Both the position numbers and the translations under genes were made by a program. Source: JBBSEX01 sp038239345 (GTDB taxonomy: Bacteria; Acidobacteriota; Terriglobia; Bryobacterales; Bryobacteraceae). From it: a stretch of 64,000 bases of DNA. The stretch covers positions 124,001 through 188,000 of the forward strand of contig JBBSEX010000005.1 in the NCBI GenBank assembly GCA_038239345.1, given 5' to 3'. This document shows positions 1 through 9,916 of the stretch, one piece after another. The notes beneath the pieces were generated by a model. The model was not told where the DNA came from, ran no database searches, and saw only the letters and a list, made by a program, of their open reading frames with translations. Each line of letters begins with the position of its first letter. The stretch's first letter is position 1.

Positions 1-481
1 TATCGCAGAAATCGAATCCGCTGTGCCGTTTTTTCGATGCCGTGAGATAAGAACGTGTTACGACCGCTTGCGCCTTGAGTGCTTCCAAACCAGCTCCTGG
101 TGGGCTCTCCGCCGCTATGATCGACGCCACAGCGACTTCCCGATCCATGGTGACGATGGCGATCAATCTGGATTCGTTTCGTGAAATGCGCAGAGTTCCG
201 TGGAACTGGCGTTCGATACGTCGTGGCACGGCGAGGATGAAATCGGCGTCACCACCATCACGCCTGGAAGCCGTGATCCGCGGATTCTCGGCCAGCCTGA
301 AAATGGCGATCTGAGCGCCTTCGAGAAGGGTTTTCTTACTCGCCGATTCGATAAGCAGCGTCGCGCCGCGCACTGGGCGCACCGAAAGTTCCTTGGGTCG
401 AAAGAGGCCGAAAACGCCGATGTGCACCGGTTGAGCCGCGCAGAGAATCGCGCCTAGAAGCAGCAGGAACAAAGCCTGCAA
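1..481 (-). CDS. SpoIID/LytB-domain protein (3' part outside the window)
   Basis: I translated this frame directly: it stays open from a TTG at 481 to the window edge, giving 160 codons. The N-terminus is a signal peptide (QALFLLLLGAILCAAQPVHI). Near residues 120-150 the stretch ASIIAAESPPGAGLEALKAQ followed by AVVTRSYL matches the start of the SpoIID/LytB domain, which in sporulating Firmicutes is a lytic transglycosylase acting on denuded peptidoglycan strands. A purine-rich GGAAGGGAAA, which also holds the stop codon of the upstream transpeptidase gene, precedes the TTG; stop and start are 3 nt apart, so translation is probably coupled. Acidobacteria do not sporulate, so a peptidoglycan-remodelling role together with the neighbouring transpeptidase is inferred. 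The catalytic half is not visible. Confidence 0.75.
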   Translation of the reverse strand, partial: MQALFLLLLGAILCAAQPVHIGVFGLFRPKELSVRPVRGATLLIESASKKTLLEGAQIAIFRLAENPRITASRRDGGDADFILAVPRRIERQFHGTLRISRNESRLIAIVTMDREVAVASIIAAESPPGAGLEALKAQAVVTRSYLTASKKRHSGFDFCD

Positions 482-484
482 TCG

Positions 485-1285
485 TTATTTCCCTTCCCGG
501 ATTGTTCGCAGCATCTGAGCGGCAGTCACCGCCGCCAGGGCCCCGGGGGCGCCGTGCGCGCGCACCAGCAAAACGAATCGCGGCGACTCTGGCGGATACA
601 AAGCGATTGTATATCCATCGCCCGGCATCCGGCGCCGGTGGGTACATGGGGCGGTACCGGTCTTCGCCAATACTCCTCCGCCGATCGCTTTACTCGTGCC
701 GGATTTCGCCGACAGAGCCATCCCTGTTAAGAGCGGAGCAACCGCCGGATCGTCCGCGCGCCGCACCAGACTCAGGTAAGCTCGCATCATCGCGACGGGA
801 GCGATTCGCCAGGACGAACCCATGCCAATCTTCGCTTCCGCACTGTCGATGGATGGCTGGCCAATGCCAAAGCGGCGGGCGATAGTTTGTAAATCCTCGA
901 GGGGAACGTGGCCGGCGAGCGTTAGAAAATACGCGTTGCAGGATTGCGCGATGGCTTGCGAGATTCCGATTTTGCCATGGCCCCCGGGTAGCCAACATCC
1001 GGCGCATGTATACGTTGGATAATTACCGGAATACGCCAGCGCCAGAAACGGTTTTACGAGGGAACCGAGCGGAATTGGCGTAGTGGAATCGGGCCAACGT
1101 TGCGCCGTTATCTTGCCCGAGCCGGCATCCAACAAAAGGTATGAGATGTCCTCTTCGGTGAAGCGCTGGGCAAGCAAGCGCTGTACCGATTGGTCATGCA
1201 GGGAGGCGCCCTGTACCGTGAAAACGCCAACGCTAGCGAGTAAAGCTATAGACCACATTCTGGCGAACCGCCGCACCGTTATCAT
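485..1285 (-). CDS. short penicillin-binding-protein-type transpeptidase
   Basis: This 266-residue protein has the three motifs of the penicillin-binding transpeptidase fold in order: S75-L-V-K (SxxK), S115-C-N (SxN) and K208-T-G-T. An n-region MITVRRFAR plus hydrophobic core predicts export. It is far shorter than a class A or B PBP: there is no glycosyltransferase and no PBP dimer domain, only a minimal transpeptidase core. A second KSGTSK lies just before the KTG motif. ATG 1285 is preferred because it gives a charged signal-peptide n-region; it overlaps the upstream gene by 53 bp, and ATG 1258 is the alternative. Known family members cross-link or trim peptidoglycan peptides. Pairing with the SpoIID-like gene 3 nt downstream suggests a coupled cross-link/strand-cleavage unit, which is inference. 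Confidence 0.75.
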   Translation of the reverse strand: MITVRRFARMWSIALLASVGVFTVQGASLHDQSVQRLLAQRFTEEDISYLLLDAGSGKITAQRWPDSTTPIPLGSLVKPFLALAYSGNYPTYTCAGCWLPGGHGKIGISQAIAQSCNAYFLTLAGHVPLEDLQTIARRFGIGQPSIDSAEAKIGMGSSWRIAPVAMMRAYLSLVRRADDPAVAPLLTGMALSAKSGTSKAIGGGVLAKTGTAPCTHRRRMPGDGYTIALYPPESPRFVLLVRAHGAPGALAAVTAAQMLRTIREGK

Positions 1286-2921
1286 GCATGGTTATCGTCG
1301 CTGATTTCACTCGGGCCAGGGTCCGGCCGAGGCTTCCTATATTGTCGGAGAAAAACTGCGGCTGCTTCTGGTCGCCCTCGCCCGCTTGTGGCTTATCGAT
1401 CAAGCGCATCATCTTCTCAAACGGTCCAAGCTCGCGGGCATGCCGATAACCGGCGGCGTAAACAGCGCCTTGGGCGGGCGCGGCACTCATTTTTGCAAGG
1501 AGTGCAACCGTGAGATCCGCACGATCGGCGATGATCAGCGTCCTATCCGAAACCGCTACCAGCAGGTGACCCAGCCCGTTCAGTTCGAAATAGCCGTTGC
1601 GTTGCGTCCAGTTCGCGCCCAGACGGGAGGTGGTCCACAAGCTATCGACCGACGCGGTGAGCGCATCCCGAACCGCTTGTGAATTCCAGCTATTTGCGCT
1701 CTGCAAGACGATGGCAAATTCCGTGCCAACGAACACCCCATCGGCGGCGGGACGCGTGGATTGCACTTGCAGCATCGCGGTAACTTTGGCGCCTTCGATC
1801 ACACGCTGCAGTGCAGCAAGCTCCATCCGGCCGTTGGCGTCTGCTAATGGCGGCTCATCGACCATCGTTTCCAGATCTTCTTCAGTTCCGCTTACGCCTT
1901 CGCCGAGCGTCGCGCCGGGCGCCGACTTCATATCCCTAATCGAAGCTGTTTCGGGTGCCAGCAGTTTCCGTTCGATCGCCGATGTCACGGCCGCCGATGA
2001 CGGCGCGGCCCATGCCCGGTACAGTCCGGCGTTGTCGGGAACCAGGCGCAGTAACTGCGCGGTGGCGCGTTCATTGGCGGTCAAGTCGGCCATCGAAACA
2101 GAACGCAGAAGAACGCGATTCTCGCGAAATTCGCTGCCGGTACGCTCAAGGTCGGCAATCACGGAAGTGAATTGATTCAAATCTTCGCCGTTCTTCTGAA
2201 TCCAATAAGATCGAAAATGTGGACTCTTCCGCAATCGCTCAAAGTTCATCGCCAGCCGCAATTCGTGGTTACCCTGGGCGGCTTGGGTTGCGTCTAAAAA
2301 CCATTTCTCCGCGGTAATGTTGGGGTTTTGGCCGCCGGCGATTAGGGCTAGCGAGCTTGCCAGCAAATCCTCACGAGTCGCCAACAGCAAGTAATCCTTC
2401 GCCGCCGCAAACGCCGCTACCCGGTGCGACACGGGATCCTCCTTGACGAAATATTCCAGGCCGGATGAACTTCGCGATTGGAACTGGCCGCGCAACTTCC
2501 ACAAGGTGCTTGCCATCGCCCGCGCCGACGGCAATCGCGTGATGTAAAGGAACTGCAGCTTGCCGATGTCATACAACGCGAGACCTGATTCGGCGCCGGC
2601 TAAATTCTCTACCAGAGCCATGTCGGGGGGAACTCCAGCGGCCGTCGCGAACTCCTTCTGGGCATCCGTCAACCGCAGTAATAACCGCGACTGTGAGAAG
2701 ACCTGATAGTTCGCGGTCTTCAGCCAAGTCTGCTTTTCCGGTGAGGCGTTCCAATCGTGAACCAGTCGCGAGAAGTCCGATGCCTCCAGATAGAGTAGCG
2801 AGCCAGTCGGCACATAGGTCGCCAGCGGCTGCGTGTTCTGAGCGAAACTCCACATGCCGATTAGCGCGAAGAACAGCGCCGCTATCGTGACTAAAACGTA
2901 AGAACCGCGAAAGATCTTCAT
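1233..2921 (-). CDS. membrane-anchored envelope protein, DUF3352-like
   Basis: This 562-residue protein begins with a signal peptide or anchor (MKIFRGSYVLVTIAALFFAL) followed by a large extracytoplasmic region. The repeated pattern of ATYVPTGSLLYLEASD, then alternating 'LLLATREDLL'-like and 'VAVSDRTLIIADR'-like strands, resembles the DUF3352 family, whose function is unknown; I place it there only tentatively. No enzymatic motif is visible. Its ATG overlaps the stop codon of the giant TPR gene (ATGA, 2918-2921), and its own end overlaps the transpeptidase start, so it sits mid-operon and is probably made in fixed ratio with them. Role in the envelope is inferred only from context. Confidence 0.6.
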   Translation of the reverse strand: MKIFRGSYVLVTIAALFFALIGMWSFAQNTQPLATYVPTGSLLYLEASDFSRLVHDWNASPEKQTWLKTANYQVFSQSRLLLRLTDAQKEFATAAGVPPDMALVENLAGAESGLALYDIGKLQFLYITRLPSARAMASTLWKLRGQFQSRSSSGLEYFVKEDPVSHRVAAFAAAKDYLLLATREDLLASSLALIAGGQNPNITAEKWFLDATQAAQGNHELRLAMNFERLRKSPHFRSYWIQKNGEDLNQFTSVIADLERTGSEFRENRVLLRSVSMADLTANERATAQLLRLVPDNAGLYRAWAAPSSAAVTSAIERKLLAPETASIRDMKSAPGATLGEGVSGTEEDLETMVDEPPLADANGRMELAALQRVIEGAKVTAMLQVQSTRPAADGVFVGTEFAIVLQSANSWNSQAVRDALTASVDSLWTTSRLGANWTQRNGYFELNGLGHLLVAVSDRTLIIADRADLTVALLAKMSAAPAQGAVYAAGYRHARELGPFEKMMRLIDKPQAGEGDQKQPQFFSDNIGSLGRTLARVKSATITMHDNGAAVRQNVVYSFTR

Positions 2922-5900
2922 CGAATCAACCTCTGCTTCACTACCCGATCCTGGTCGAGACTTTCCGAGACAATGGGCCGCCGGGCGTCGTTCGCCGCAC
3001 GCAGAGCCAACGCCGCCTTCAGGGTCGCCAGGGCTTTCCCATCGCCTGCTTTTATCGCTTGCACCGGCTCAATCACCAATGCAGCTTTGTATGCGCCCGC
3101 CGCTTCCGGAAGGCGCCCCAGTTGGCGATAAGCGTCAGCCATACCGCGCGCCGCCGACGCCCGCTGCGCTTGATCAAATCCGCTTTGGAAGAGGAATTGG
3201 CTTGCCGCGTACTGGCCCGATTCTTCTCCATTAAAAACGGTGTTGGCGATCGGCTCCATGGCACTCAACGCTAGCTGATAACGCTTGGCATCAAGGGCCG
3301 CGCGGAACAATTTCGATCGCGGCTCGGACGGCCCAGGGTTGATTGCGATCGCCCCCAACAGGAGCCGAATCCTGACGATCGGATCGGCAGAGTCATCGGC
3401 CGCCGTAACTCGGGCGTAATAGTAATAAGGTTGTTCGGCCGCCGTGACCGCTATCGCGCCTTGGCTCGAAAGCAGGTTCAGCTCAGTGCCGGCCGTGTGT
3501 AGAACATCGCCCTTGTCCTTGCGTATGGCCAATGCGGCCTCTGCCCGGATGGGGTACGGAAGCTCGTTGGAGGCGGCCAATTCAGCCAAGAGGGGAATAT
3601 TCCGCTGGGCCTCGCCGAGCTTTCTCTTCGCGGCGGCATCCCAAGGTTCGGCCTTCACTCGCGCGGCCAGAAATTCAGCGGCCTCAGTCACCCGGCCTTT
3701 GCTGGTTAGCAAATCAGCGGCCGGAACATACTCCTCGAATCCATCGCCGGCAACTCGATTCATTCGCCGGAGCAGCGCCAGAGCGGCTGGAACGTCATTT
3801 TCATCCAAGCGGATTTCCGCCAGACCTAGAAAATTAGACGCCTCCACACTATGCGCGTCTAATTCGTGCGTATACACAAATTCAAGCGCCCGGCGAGCGG
3901 AAGCATCGTCGCCAGCATCCTTCAATAACTCCGCCGCGCGACGCATCGAATCAATCGCCGGAGGTTTCTCGAGATCACGCTTGTAGCGGTCCAGCAGCGC
4001 GGGGAGACTTCGTGTTTGCGCGGCCAAGCGAATTTCAACGGTGGTCAAATCCGCGCCCAATTGTTCCCGATCTTCGACCGACAGACTTGTTAGCAGCGCC
4101 TGCACGCGTTCCGGCATTTTCCGCTCGAGGAATCGGTCGAGCGATTCACGTTCCCACTGCCGCTTTACCGTCTTAGCTCTTTCCCCTGCCTCGCCAACCG
4201 ATAGCGACGACTTTTCGCGAGCCAGGGCCAGGGTCCGATCGTACAACTGATCGCGCTGGGCATCGGGCATCCATTCACTTCTGGCGATGGCGCCGAGGAA
4301 TTCCACCGGATCCGCCGCAGACCGGCTCAGCTCGACGATCCATTGTGTGCCGCTAACGGGATCGCCCGCCGCCGCCACCGCACCCCGCAGAAGACCCTCC
4401 ACTTGATAATTCCCATTGCGGCGGATATAAGTCTTGAGAAGCTTGTCGGCATCGTCACGCACGCCGGGCAGAGCCTTATGCGTTCCAATATCGGTCAGCG
4501 TTGCTTCGACATCCACCCAGAAGTCGGGCGGGACGCGGCGTTGATCCTGGGTCGCAGTGAATGCTTCAATCGCCCGCTTCCACTCGGCAATCGCACCGGT
4601 TTTATCGCCCTGATCCCAGAGAATATCGGCGATTCGATCATGGGCATCGCCGCGTTTCGGATTCAGCTCCAAGGCGTAGCGGTAGTCTGTTAGCGCCGCT
4701 GTCTTATCACCCGAATCGCGATAATACTCGGCAAGTTGAAAATACGCCGAACTGCGGCCTGGCGTCGCTTCCAACGATGCAGGCAGGTAATCGGCGGCAT
4801 TCGGCTGCTTTGTTGCCGAAAGATATTCTCCAAAACGAGCTCCATAATAAAACCACTGATCGCCGGTTAACTGCTTGCTCCTATCCGCTGGTTTGCCGAT
4901 GCGCTCGCCAATGGTCACGTCGCCTAGCGCCTCCAGGAATGCAGTTCGCACCACCGGCGTCGCATTCCCGTAATACAGGCCGACAAGGCTTGCATAGGCT
5001 CGTTGCCAAACAATGGGTCGCTTCGCCGCCAGGGCATTAATCGTCTGCGCCGTGATTGCTGCCGTACCATTTTGGAGCGAATAATTTGCCGCCGCGTCGC
5101 CTTGACTGGCGAAAGCTTGCTGGCGCGCCTTGAGCAGCAATTCGAAGTATCGATCATTGTGGGATGGCAAGACACGCAATTCACTGCTGGTATCGCCCGC
5201 CGATCGATAGGCTTCGGCCGCTCGCGAATAAACTGCGTCCCGGCTTTCGGCGGCGGTTACTTTGGCGATGGCTTCCAGTTGTTGGCCCAACTCGGAAAAG
5301 CGCATCCGGCGTTGTTGCATCGCTTCGATGTCGGCATAACCGCTCGCCGGATCTTTTAACGTTCGCTGATAGGTAAGAGCCGCCGCGACGTCGTGGAGAG
5401 CGGCGAGAGTGGCAACGTCCGCCGCCATTCCGCGAAGAGGTTTGATGTAAATGGCAAACGCGGCTTTCTCTTCCGGCGAGAAATGCGTTCCAACCGTCGT
5501 GGCCATGGTGCGCAGGCAGGCTCGCAAGGTCTGTGCCTCGGCGGGCTGCGCGGTTTTCGCCACCATCCCCGACAGCATTGTATAGGCCGCGCCATGTTGG
5601 CGTAATTTGGTCATCACGCGCATGTAGGTATCCACGCCGCTGAAATAAGCCGGATCAGACGTAACGTTCGGCTTTGCCTTGGCAATCCCCTTCTCGGCGA
5701 AGTCCCGCGATTGCGCCAGAAAGTTCCACTGCTCCAGACGTGCCGCCACCGAAAAGTAATTCTCAGGTCGATCGGGACGGCCATCGATCAGCGCTTTGGT
5801 CAGCGCCCCGACCGCTTCCGGGGCATGTCCCTGACGCGCTTCCATTTCAGCCACCCGCTCCATCCACTGCGAATTGCGGTAGGTGAGCTCATAGATCTTG

Positions 5901-8900
5901 GCGTAAGTTTTCGAAGCTTCGTCGAAGCGCAACATCTTCTCTTCCAGCTTGGCGCGGGCAATGAAAAGGTCGGCGCGATCCGGACGAACTGCCGTGGCTG
6001 TGGTGTAAGCCGCGATCGCCGACGGGAACTGTTCGAACTCCGTTTCGATCCGCGCCAGTACCAGCGGCCAACGGAAATCCTTGGGCGATTGGGTCATCGT
6101 CTTCGTGTAGTAATCGGTAAGCCGGGCTTGCGATTGATGCCCAGCGGCATAGTTAGCCGCCTCTTTCGCCAGTTGCTCATCTTCGGGAAAGCGGTTGACG
6201 ATTTCGATATATTGATCTATCGCGCCGCTATAATCCTTCAACCGCGTAAGAACCGGGATGTAGCCGCGACGCATCGCCGCGATTCGCTCCGTCCGTTCGT
6301 CGGCGGCAAGCGGCGCGTCCTTCAGCGCTTTCAACGTATCTGTGTAATAGATCCGCAGCCCCTTGTCGTCGCCCTGCCTGCCAAACGTATCGGCAACCGC
6401 CGCCAGATATTCAGCCTTCCAGGGATCAGTTTGACGCAGCGTCGCAAGCAGCGTGCGGGCCTTGTTATAATCGCCGGCCTCGGTTGCCTTACGCGCCGCT
6501 TCAAAAGTAAACTGCGCGCGATAGGAGGGCTGGGCAATCGAAGCCGCGCGCTGCAACACATCCACCGACTTTGGCAGATTCTTCGCTCGGGCATAATAAT
6601 CGACGGTGGCCCGAATGATTCCTAGACTCGCCGGCCGTTCTTTATAGAGCGCTTCGTAAACGCGGCTGGCATCTGCTTGACGGCCCTCTCCTTCGTAAAA
6701 TCGGGCTAGAGATAAACGGTAGCGGGCGCGATCGATGGGGTCGGTTGTGATCGCGATCTGACGCAGCCGTACACGCTCCTGCACTCTATCGAGGCCTTCG
6801 ATGCGTCCCGTGCTATCCACGGAAAGCAGCAAGTCCAGCGCAGTAGACCGGTCGGCGGCCGAGAGTAGCAGCGCTTCCAGATCGGCGTGCCGATTTTGAC
6901 TCTGTAATAAAGCGACGCGCAGATTGAACGAACTCTGTTCCGGATTCGGTTGCGCGACTAACTGCAAGGTCGCCTCTTCCACGCGCGGGCGCAACGCCGG
7001 GCGCTTGGCTAGCGTGATCAGCCGAGCCTGCGCCTGACCGCTGTCGCCATTGGCTACGCCACGCGCATACTCGTCGATGGCTCGCGGATAGTCGCGTTGA
7101 TTCTCATAAATCGCCCCCGCTTCATAGGCGTACAACGAGGAATTCTTTAGCCGCTTACGCCCATCGCCGATCATCCGCAAGGCGTCGGCGTATTGATAGT
7201 AATCCCAAAAAACGGTGGCAGCCTCGAGGTATCCTTCTGGCTTGCCAGGCTCGATTTCAGCCAGGCGATTCCAGAAAGGCTTCGACAGATCGTAGCGTTC
7301 GCCGTCGGCGTAGAGCTCACCCAATTGCGTTAGGACGCCATGATCGCGAGGCTGATACTTGTTCAGATTCCGGTCAATCGCCACGGCCACTTCGAGTTTC
7401 GTTTCATCGGACGCTGCCAATGAGCGGTTCATCGCCGCCGCCCGCCGCGCGGTATCAGGATCGGCCGGATAATTCAACGCCAATGCTTGCATTCCCGGCG
7501 CCGACTGCTCAAAGTGCGACCGCCATGCCTCGCCTTCCGCCAACATCCGGGCACCGCCAGGGTTAGCGTCGGCAAATTGTTGCCATTGCCCTTTACCCAC
7601 GGCCGCGTTCGCTGTACGGAGCGAAGCCAATTCAAGACTCAGCCGCTTGGTTCGCGACAATAATTCAAAAAATCTCGCCCGCAGGTCGTCGTTGTAATAC
7701 CAACTGGAGCGTAACAACGCTTCGTAAGCCGAAGGATTCTCCGTACCCTTGGTGGTATAGGCGTTCAGCAGGTTTCGCACGAACGTCAAATTGTGGGGGA
7801 AGCGCTGATGGGCATAGGTATTCACTTGCAGGTAAAGCTGGGCGTTCAACGAACCTCGGGTGGCGACCTCGGCGAAATACTTTTCCAATTCCGTGCCCGA
7901 GAAAGTCTTCACCACGTCGCGAGTCAGCTGGTCATACTGCGCCGTTTGCTTCTTCCGCAGATACCAGCGGGCCAGCTTCTGGTTCCAATCGCTATCGGGG
8001 AACTGCTGTATCGCGCGGCGATAGGTCTGCTCCGCTTCGACGCCCAATTTGTTCTCTTCCAGGTATGCCGCCAAGCGTTCGTACAATCCGGGATCGTTGC
8101 CGTTACGGTCCAGTTCGCGGCGATACAGCGGGAGCGCGTCCTTTGGCCGCTTCAAGGCCGTCAAGCGCGCAATGTAGCGGTCCAGAATGCGGGCATATTC
8201 CGGAGACCGCGGGCCGCTGGTATCCGCGGGTCCAGCTTTCTTCTGCACCTGAACTTGAATGGCTTTCCGTATGGCCGGATCAGGCGGCGTGCCTTCTTCC
8301 GTTTGCCCGGCGGGAATAGCCTTCACTTCACCGATCGGCACTCCGTCCGCTTTCGCCGCCAGCTCTTTTAACAAGTCGTCATATATGGCGAATTCAGCAT
8401 TCACCTGATTGGTTCGCGCATAGGCGTCGGCCATCACTCCAGCCACATCGGACCGTTCCGCCGCGGTGGCAAAATCCACGAGGAATTTCTTGCCCGAACG
8501 AATCACGCCTTCGTTGTCTCCGTACGTGTCATAGGCGTGAATCAACAACGCATGCAAGGCGGGCCGGCGGGTGGAACTGGGGAACTTCGTATCGAATAAC
8601 GCCAACAGTTCAGAGGCTCTAGCGCGATGGAAATAAGCCTTCGCCGCCTGATCCTGTTGGCTGTAGGAGAGGTCCGGCGAGACGCTATTCAACAGTAGCG
8701 AGAGAACCCCATTCAAGAACCCGGGGTACGGATCCATGGTGGCGACATCCTTATATAGCGATAGGTCCCCCGATCCGAAACGGATGGGCTGCTCAGGCGC
8801 TGTCAAAAGGATGGACGCGATTCCATTGAGCGCCTTTTCCTGCATCGCCGGGCTGGCGCCATCTAGCGAATACAGGCCATAGTAGGCCCGCGCCGCTTCC

Positions 8901-9916
8901 TCATAGTCATGCGCTCCCTCAAACAATTCAGCTAGTGTCGAGAGCTCTTCCGCTTTCCACACCGACTTCCGCGATTCCTTTCGCTGGCGATATTCGAGCA
9001 GGGCGCGTTGTGCCGCCTGCAAGTTACCTTGCTGCTGGTAGTAATAGAAGATGCGCGCGGCGGCGGCCAGGTCTAGCGGATTCGCTAGCACGCCAGCCCT
9101 GGAGCGTTCCAAAAACTTCCGCAGCGAGCCGGTCTGCTTCAGCAATTCGAAATAGCTGGCAACCAGTTCCGGCGGCCACGATGGTTGGAAACCCGCGTCG
9201 TAAACGGCGACGGCTTTATCGACAGATCCACGCACTTGTTCCATGCGGGCTTTCGCCGACACTGGAAAAACCGCATCATCGGGAAACTGCTTGGCGTACA
9301 GGGCAGAGGCTTCATCGGCCACGGCGTATTCCCGATTGACGATCGCGAAATCGAAATATTGCAGATACGGCGCCGGGTCTTTGGGATAGCGTTCGATCCA
9401 CTGGCGGTATTGCGGGGCAGCGGTTGCAACCGGCATACCCTGTTCGGCAATCAGCCCAAAGATACGCTGATATAGCTTCCAGGATCGTTGTTGCGCGGGG
9501 GCTGTAAAGCGCTCAGTTGGCGGTGCGGGTTCGCGGGCCGCGGCATCCAAAGCGGCGAGTTCTTCACCGGGCTGGAGACGGCGATGATAGAAATCGGCCA
9601 GCGACAAAGGATCGCCATATTGTTTCCAGTCGGCTTCGGCGGCGGCGAAGTCGAGAGCTTGCTCGTCTTCAAGCGCCCGCAAAGAATACAAATCCTTGGT
9701 GGACGATGAACCCGCAATCAGCTTTGACAATTCCGGCCGCGTTTCCTTCGCCGGACGCCGGACGCCCAAGCGAAAGAAGACGGCTTCCAGTTTGCCCGAA
9801 GGTTCGATGTTTTCCACCCAGCGCGACAGTTCGGCGTGCCCGGCGAATACGGCGGCCAGAAGGCCCGCGGCGGTGAATAGCAGAGCCCGCCGATTTGAAT
9901 TAAGGCGCCACTTCAA
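2918..9916 (-). CDS. giant tetratricopeptide-repeat protein (2332 aa)
   Basis: A single open frame of about 7 kb. After MKWRLNSNRRALLFTAAGLL, a short basic segment and a hydrophobic helix, it is almost wholly helical repeat with TPR-type signatures throughout, such as 'FQLAEYYRDSGDKTAALTDY' and 'LELNPKRGDAHDRIADILWD'. I see no catalytic domain. I choose TTG 9916 as the start because AGGAGGTG ends 4 nt upstream of it; a farther upstream in-frame start (9949) would add 11 residues and lacks a ribosome binding site. The start overlaps the VIT/vWA gene by 17 nt and the stop overlaps the next gene by 4 nt. TPR arrays are protein-binding scaffolds; such a length suggests the organising scaffold of the envelope complex encoded by this operon. 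The partner and complex are inferred. Confidence 0.85.
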   Translation of the reverse strand: MKWRLNSNRRALLFTAAGLLAAVFAGHAELSRWVENIEPSGKLEAVFFRLGVRRPAKETRPELSKLIAGSSSTKDLYSLRALEDEQALDFAAAEADWKQYGDPLSLADFYHRRLQPGEELAALDAAAREPAPPTERFTAPAQQRSWKLYQRIFGLIAEQGMPVATAAPQYRQWIERYPKDPAPYLQYFDFAIVNREYAVADEASALYAKQFPDDAVFPVSAKARMEQVRGSVDKAVAVYDAGFQPSWPPELVASYFELLKQTGSLRKFLERSRAGVLANPLDLAAAARIFYYYQQQGNLQAAQRALLEYRQRKESRKSVWKAEELSTLAELFEGAHDYEEAARAYYGLYSLDGASPAMQEKALNGIASILLTAPEQPIRFGSGDLSLYKDVATMDPYPGFLNGVLSLLLNSVSPDLSYSQQDQAAKAYFHRARASELLALFDTKFPSSTRRPALHALLIHAYDTYGDNEGVIRSGKKFLVDFATAAERSDVAGVMADAYARTNQVNAEFAIYDDLLKELAAKADGVPIGEVKAIPAGQTEEGTPPDPAIRKAIQVQVQKKAGPADTSGPRSPEYARILDRYIARLTALKRPKDALPLYRRELDRNGNDPGLYERLAAYLEENKLGVEAEQTYRRAIQQFPDSDWNQKLARWYLRKKQTAQYDQLTRDVVKTFSGTELEKYFAEVATRGSLNAQLYLQVNTYAHQRFPHNLTFVRNLLNAYTTKGTENPSAYEALLRSSWYYNDDLRARFFELLSRTKRLSLELASLRTANAAVGKGQWQQFADANPGGARMLAEGEAWRSHFEQSAPGMQALALNYPADPDTARRAAAMNRSLAASDETKLEVAVAIDRNLNKYQPRDHGVLTQLGELYADGERYDLSKPFWNRLAEIEPGKPEGYLEAATVFWDYYQYADALRMIGDGRKRLKNSSLYAYEAGAIYENQRDYPRAIDEYARGVANGDSGQAQARLITLAKRPALRPRVEEATLQLVAQPNPEQSSFNLRVALLQSQNRHADLEALLLSAADRSTALDLLLSVDSTGRIEGLDRVQERVRLRQIAITTDPIDRARYRLSLARFYEGEGRQADASRVYEALYKERPASLGIIRATVDYYARAKNLPKSVDVLQRAASIAQPSYRAQFTFEAARKATEAGDYNKARTLLATLRQTDPWKAEYLAAVADTFGRQGDDKGLRIYYTDTLKALKDAPLAADERTERIAAMRRGYIPVLTRLKDYSGAIDQYIEIVNRFPEDEQLAKEAANYAAGHQSQARLTDYYTKTMTQSPKDFRWPLVLARIETEFEQFPSAIAAYTTATAVRPDRADLFIARAKLEEKMLRFDEASKTYAKIYELTYRNSQWMERVAEMEARQGHAPEAVGALTKALIDGRPDRPENYFSVAARLEQWNFLAQSRDFAEKGIAKAKPNVTSDPAYFSGVDTYMRVMTKLRQHGAAYTMLSGMVAKTAQPAEAQTLRACLRTMATTVGTHFSPEEKAAFAIYIKPLRGMAADVATLAALHDVAAALTYQRTLKDPASGYADIEAMQQRRMRFSELGQQLEAIAKVTAAESRDAVYSRAAEAYRSAGDTSSELRVLPSHNDRYFELLLKARQQAFASQGDAAANYSLQNGTAAITAQTINALAAKRPIVWQRAYASLVGLYYGNATPVVRTAFLEALGDVTIGERIGKPADRSKQLTGDQWFYYGARFGEYLSATKQPNAADYLPASLEATPGRSSAYFQLAEYYRDSGDKTAALTDYRYALELNPKRGDAHDRIADILWDQGDKTGAIAEWKRAIEAFTATQDQRRVPPDFWVDVEATLTDIGTHKALPGVRDDADKLLKTYIRRNGNYQVEGLLRGAVAAAGDPVSGTQWIVELSRSAADPVEFLGAIARSEWMPDAQRDQLYDRTLALAREKSSLSVGEAGERAKTVKRQWERESLDRFLERKMPERVQALLTSLSVEDREQLGADLTTVEIRLAAQTRSLPALLDRYKRDLEKPPAIDSMRRAAELLKDAGDDASARRALEFVYTHELDAHSVEASNFLGLAEIRLDENDVPAALALLRRMNRVAGDGFEEYVPAADLLTSKGRVTEAAEFLAARVKAEPWDAAAKRKLGEAQRNIPLLAELAASNELPYPIRAEAALAIRKDKGDVLHTAGTELNLLSSQGAIAVTAAEQPYYYYARVTAADDSADPIVRIRLLLGAIAINPGPSEPRSKLFRAALDAKRYQLALSAMEPIANTVFNGEESGQYAASQFLFQSGFDQAQRASAARGMADAYRQLGRLPEAAGAYKAALVIEPVQAIKAGDGKALATLKAALALRAANDARRPIVSESLDQDRVVKQRLIR

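Noticed and set aside
5711..6625. 304-codon plus-strand open frame within the giant TPR gene
   Set aside because: It lies wholly antisense to clear TPR coding sequence, is rich in Arg and His without any domain, and has no ribosome binding site. The same applies to 7793-8371 and 3444-3986.
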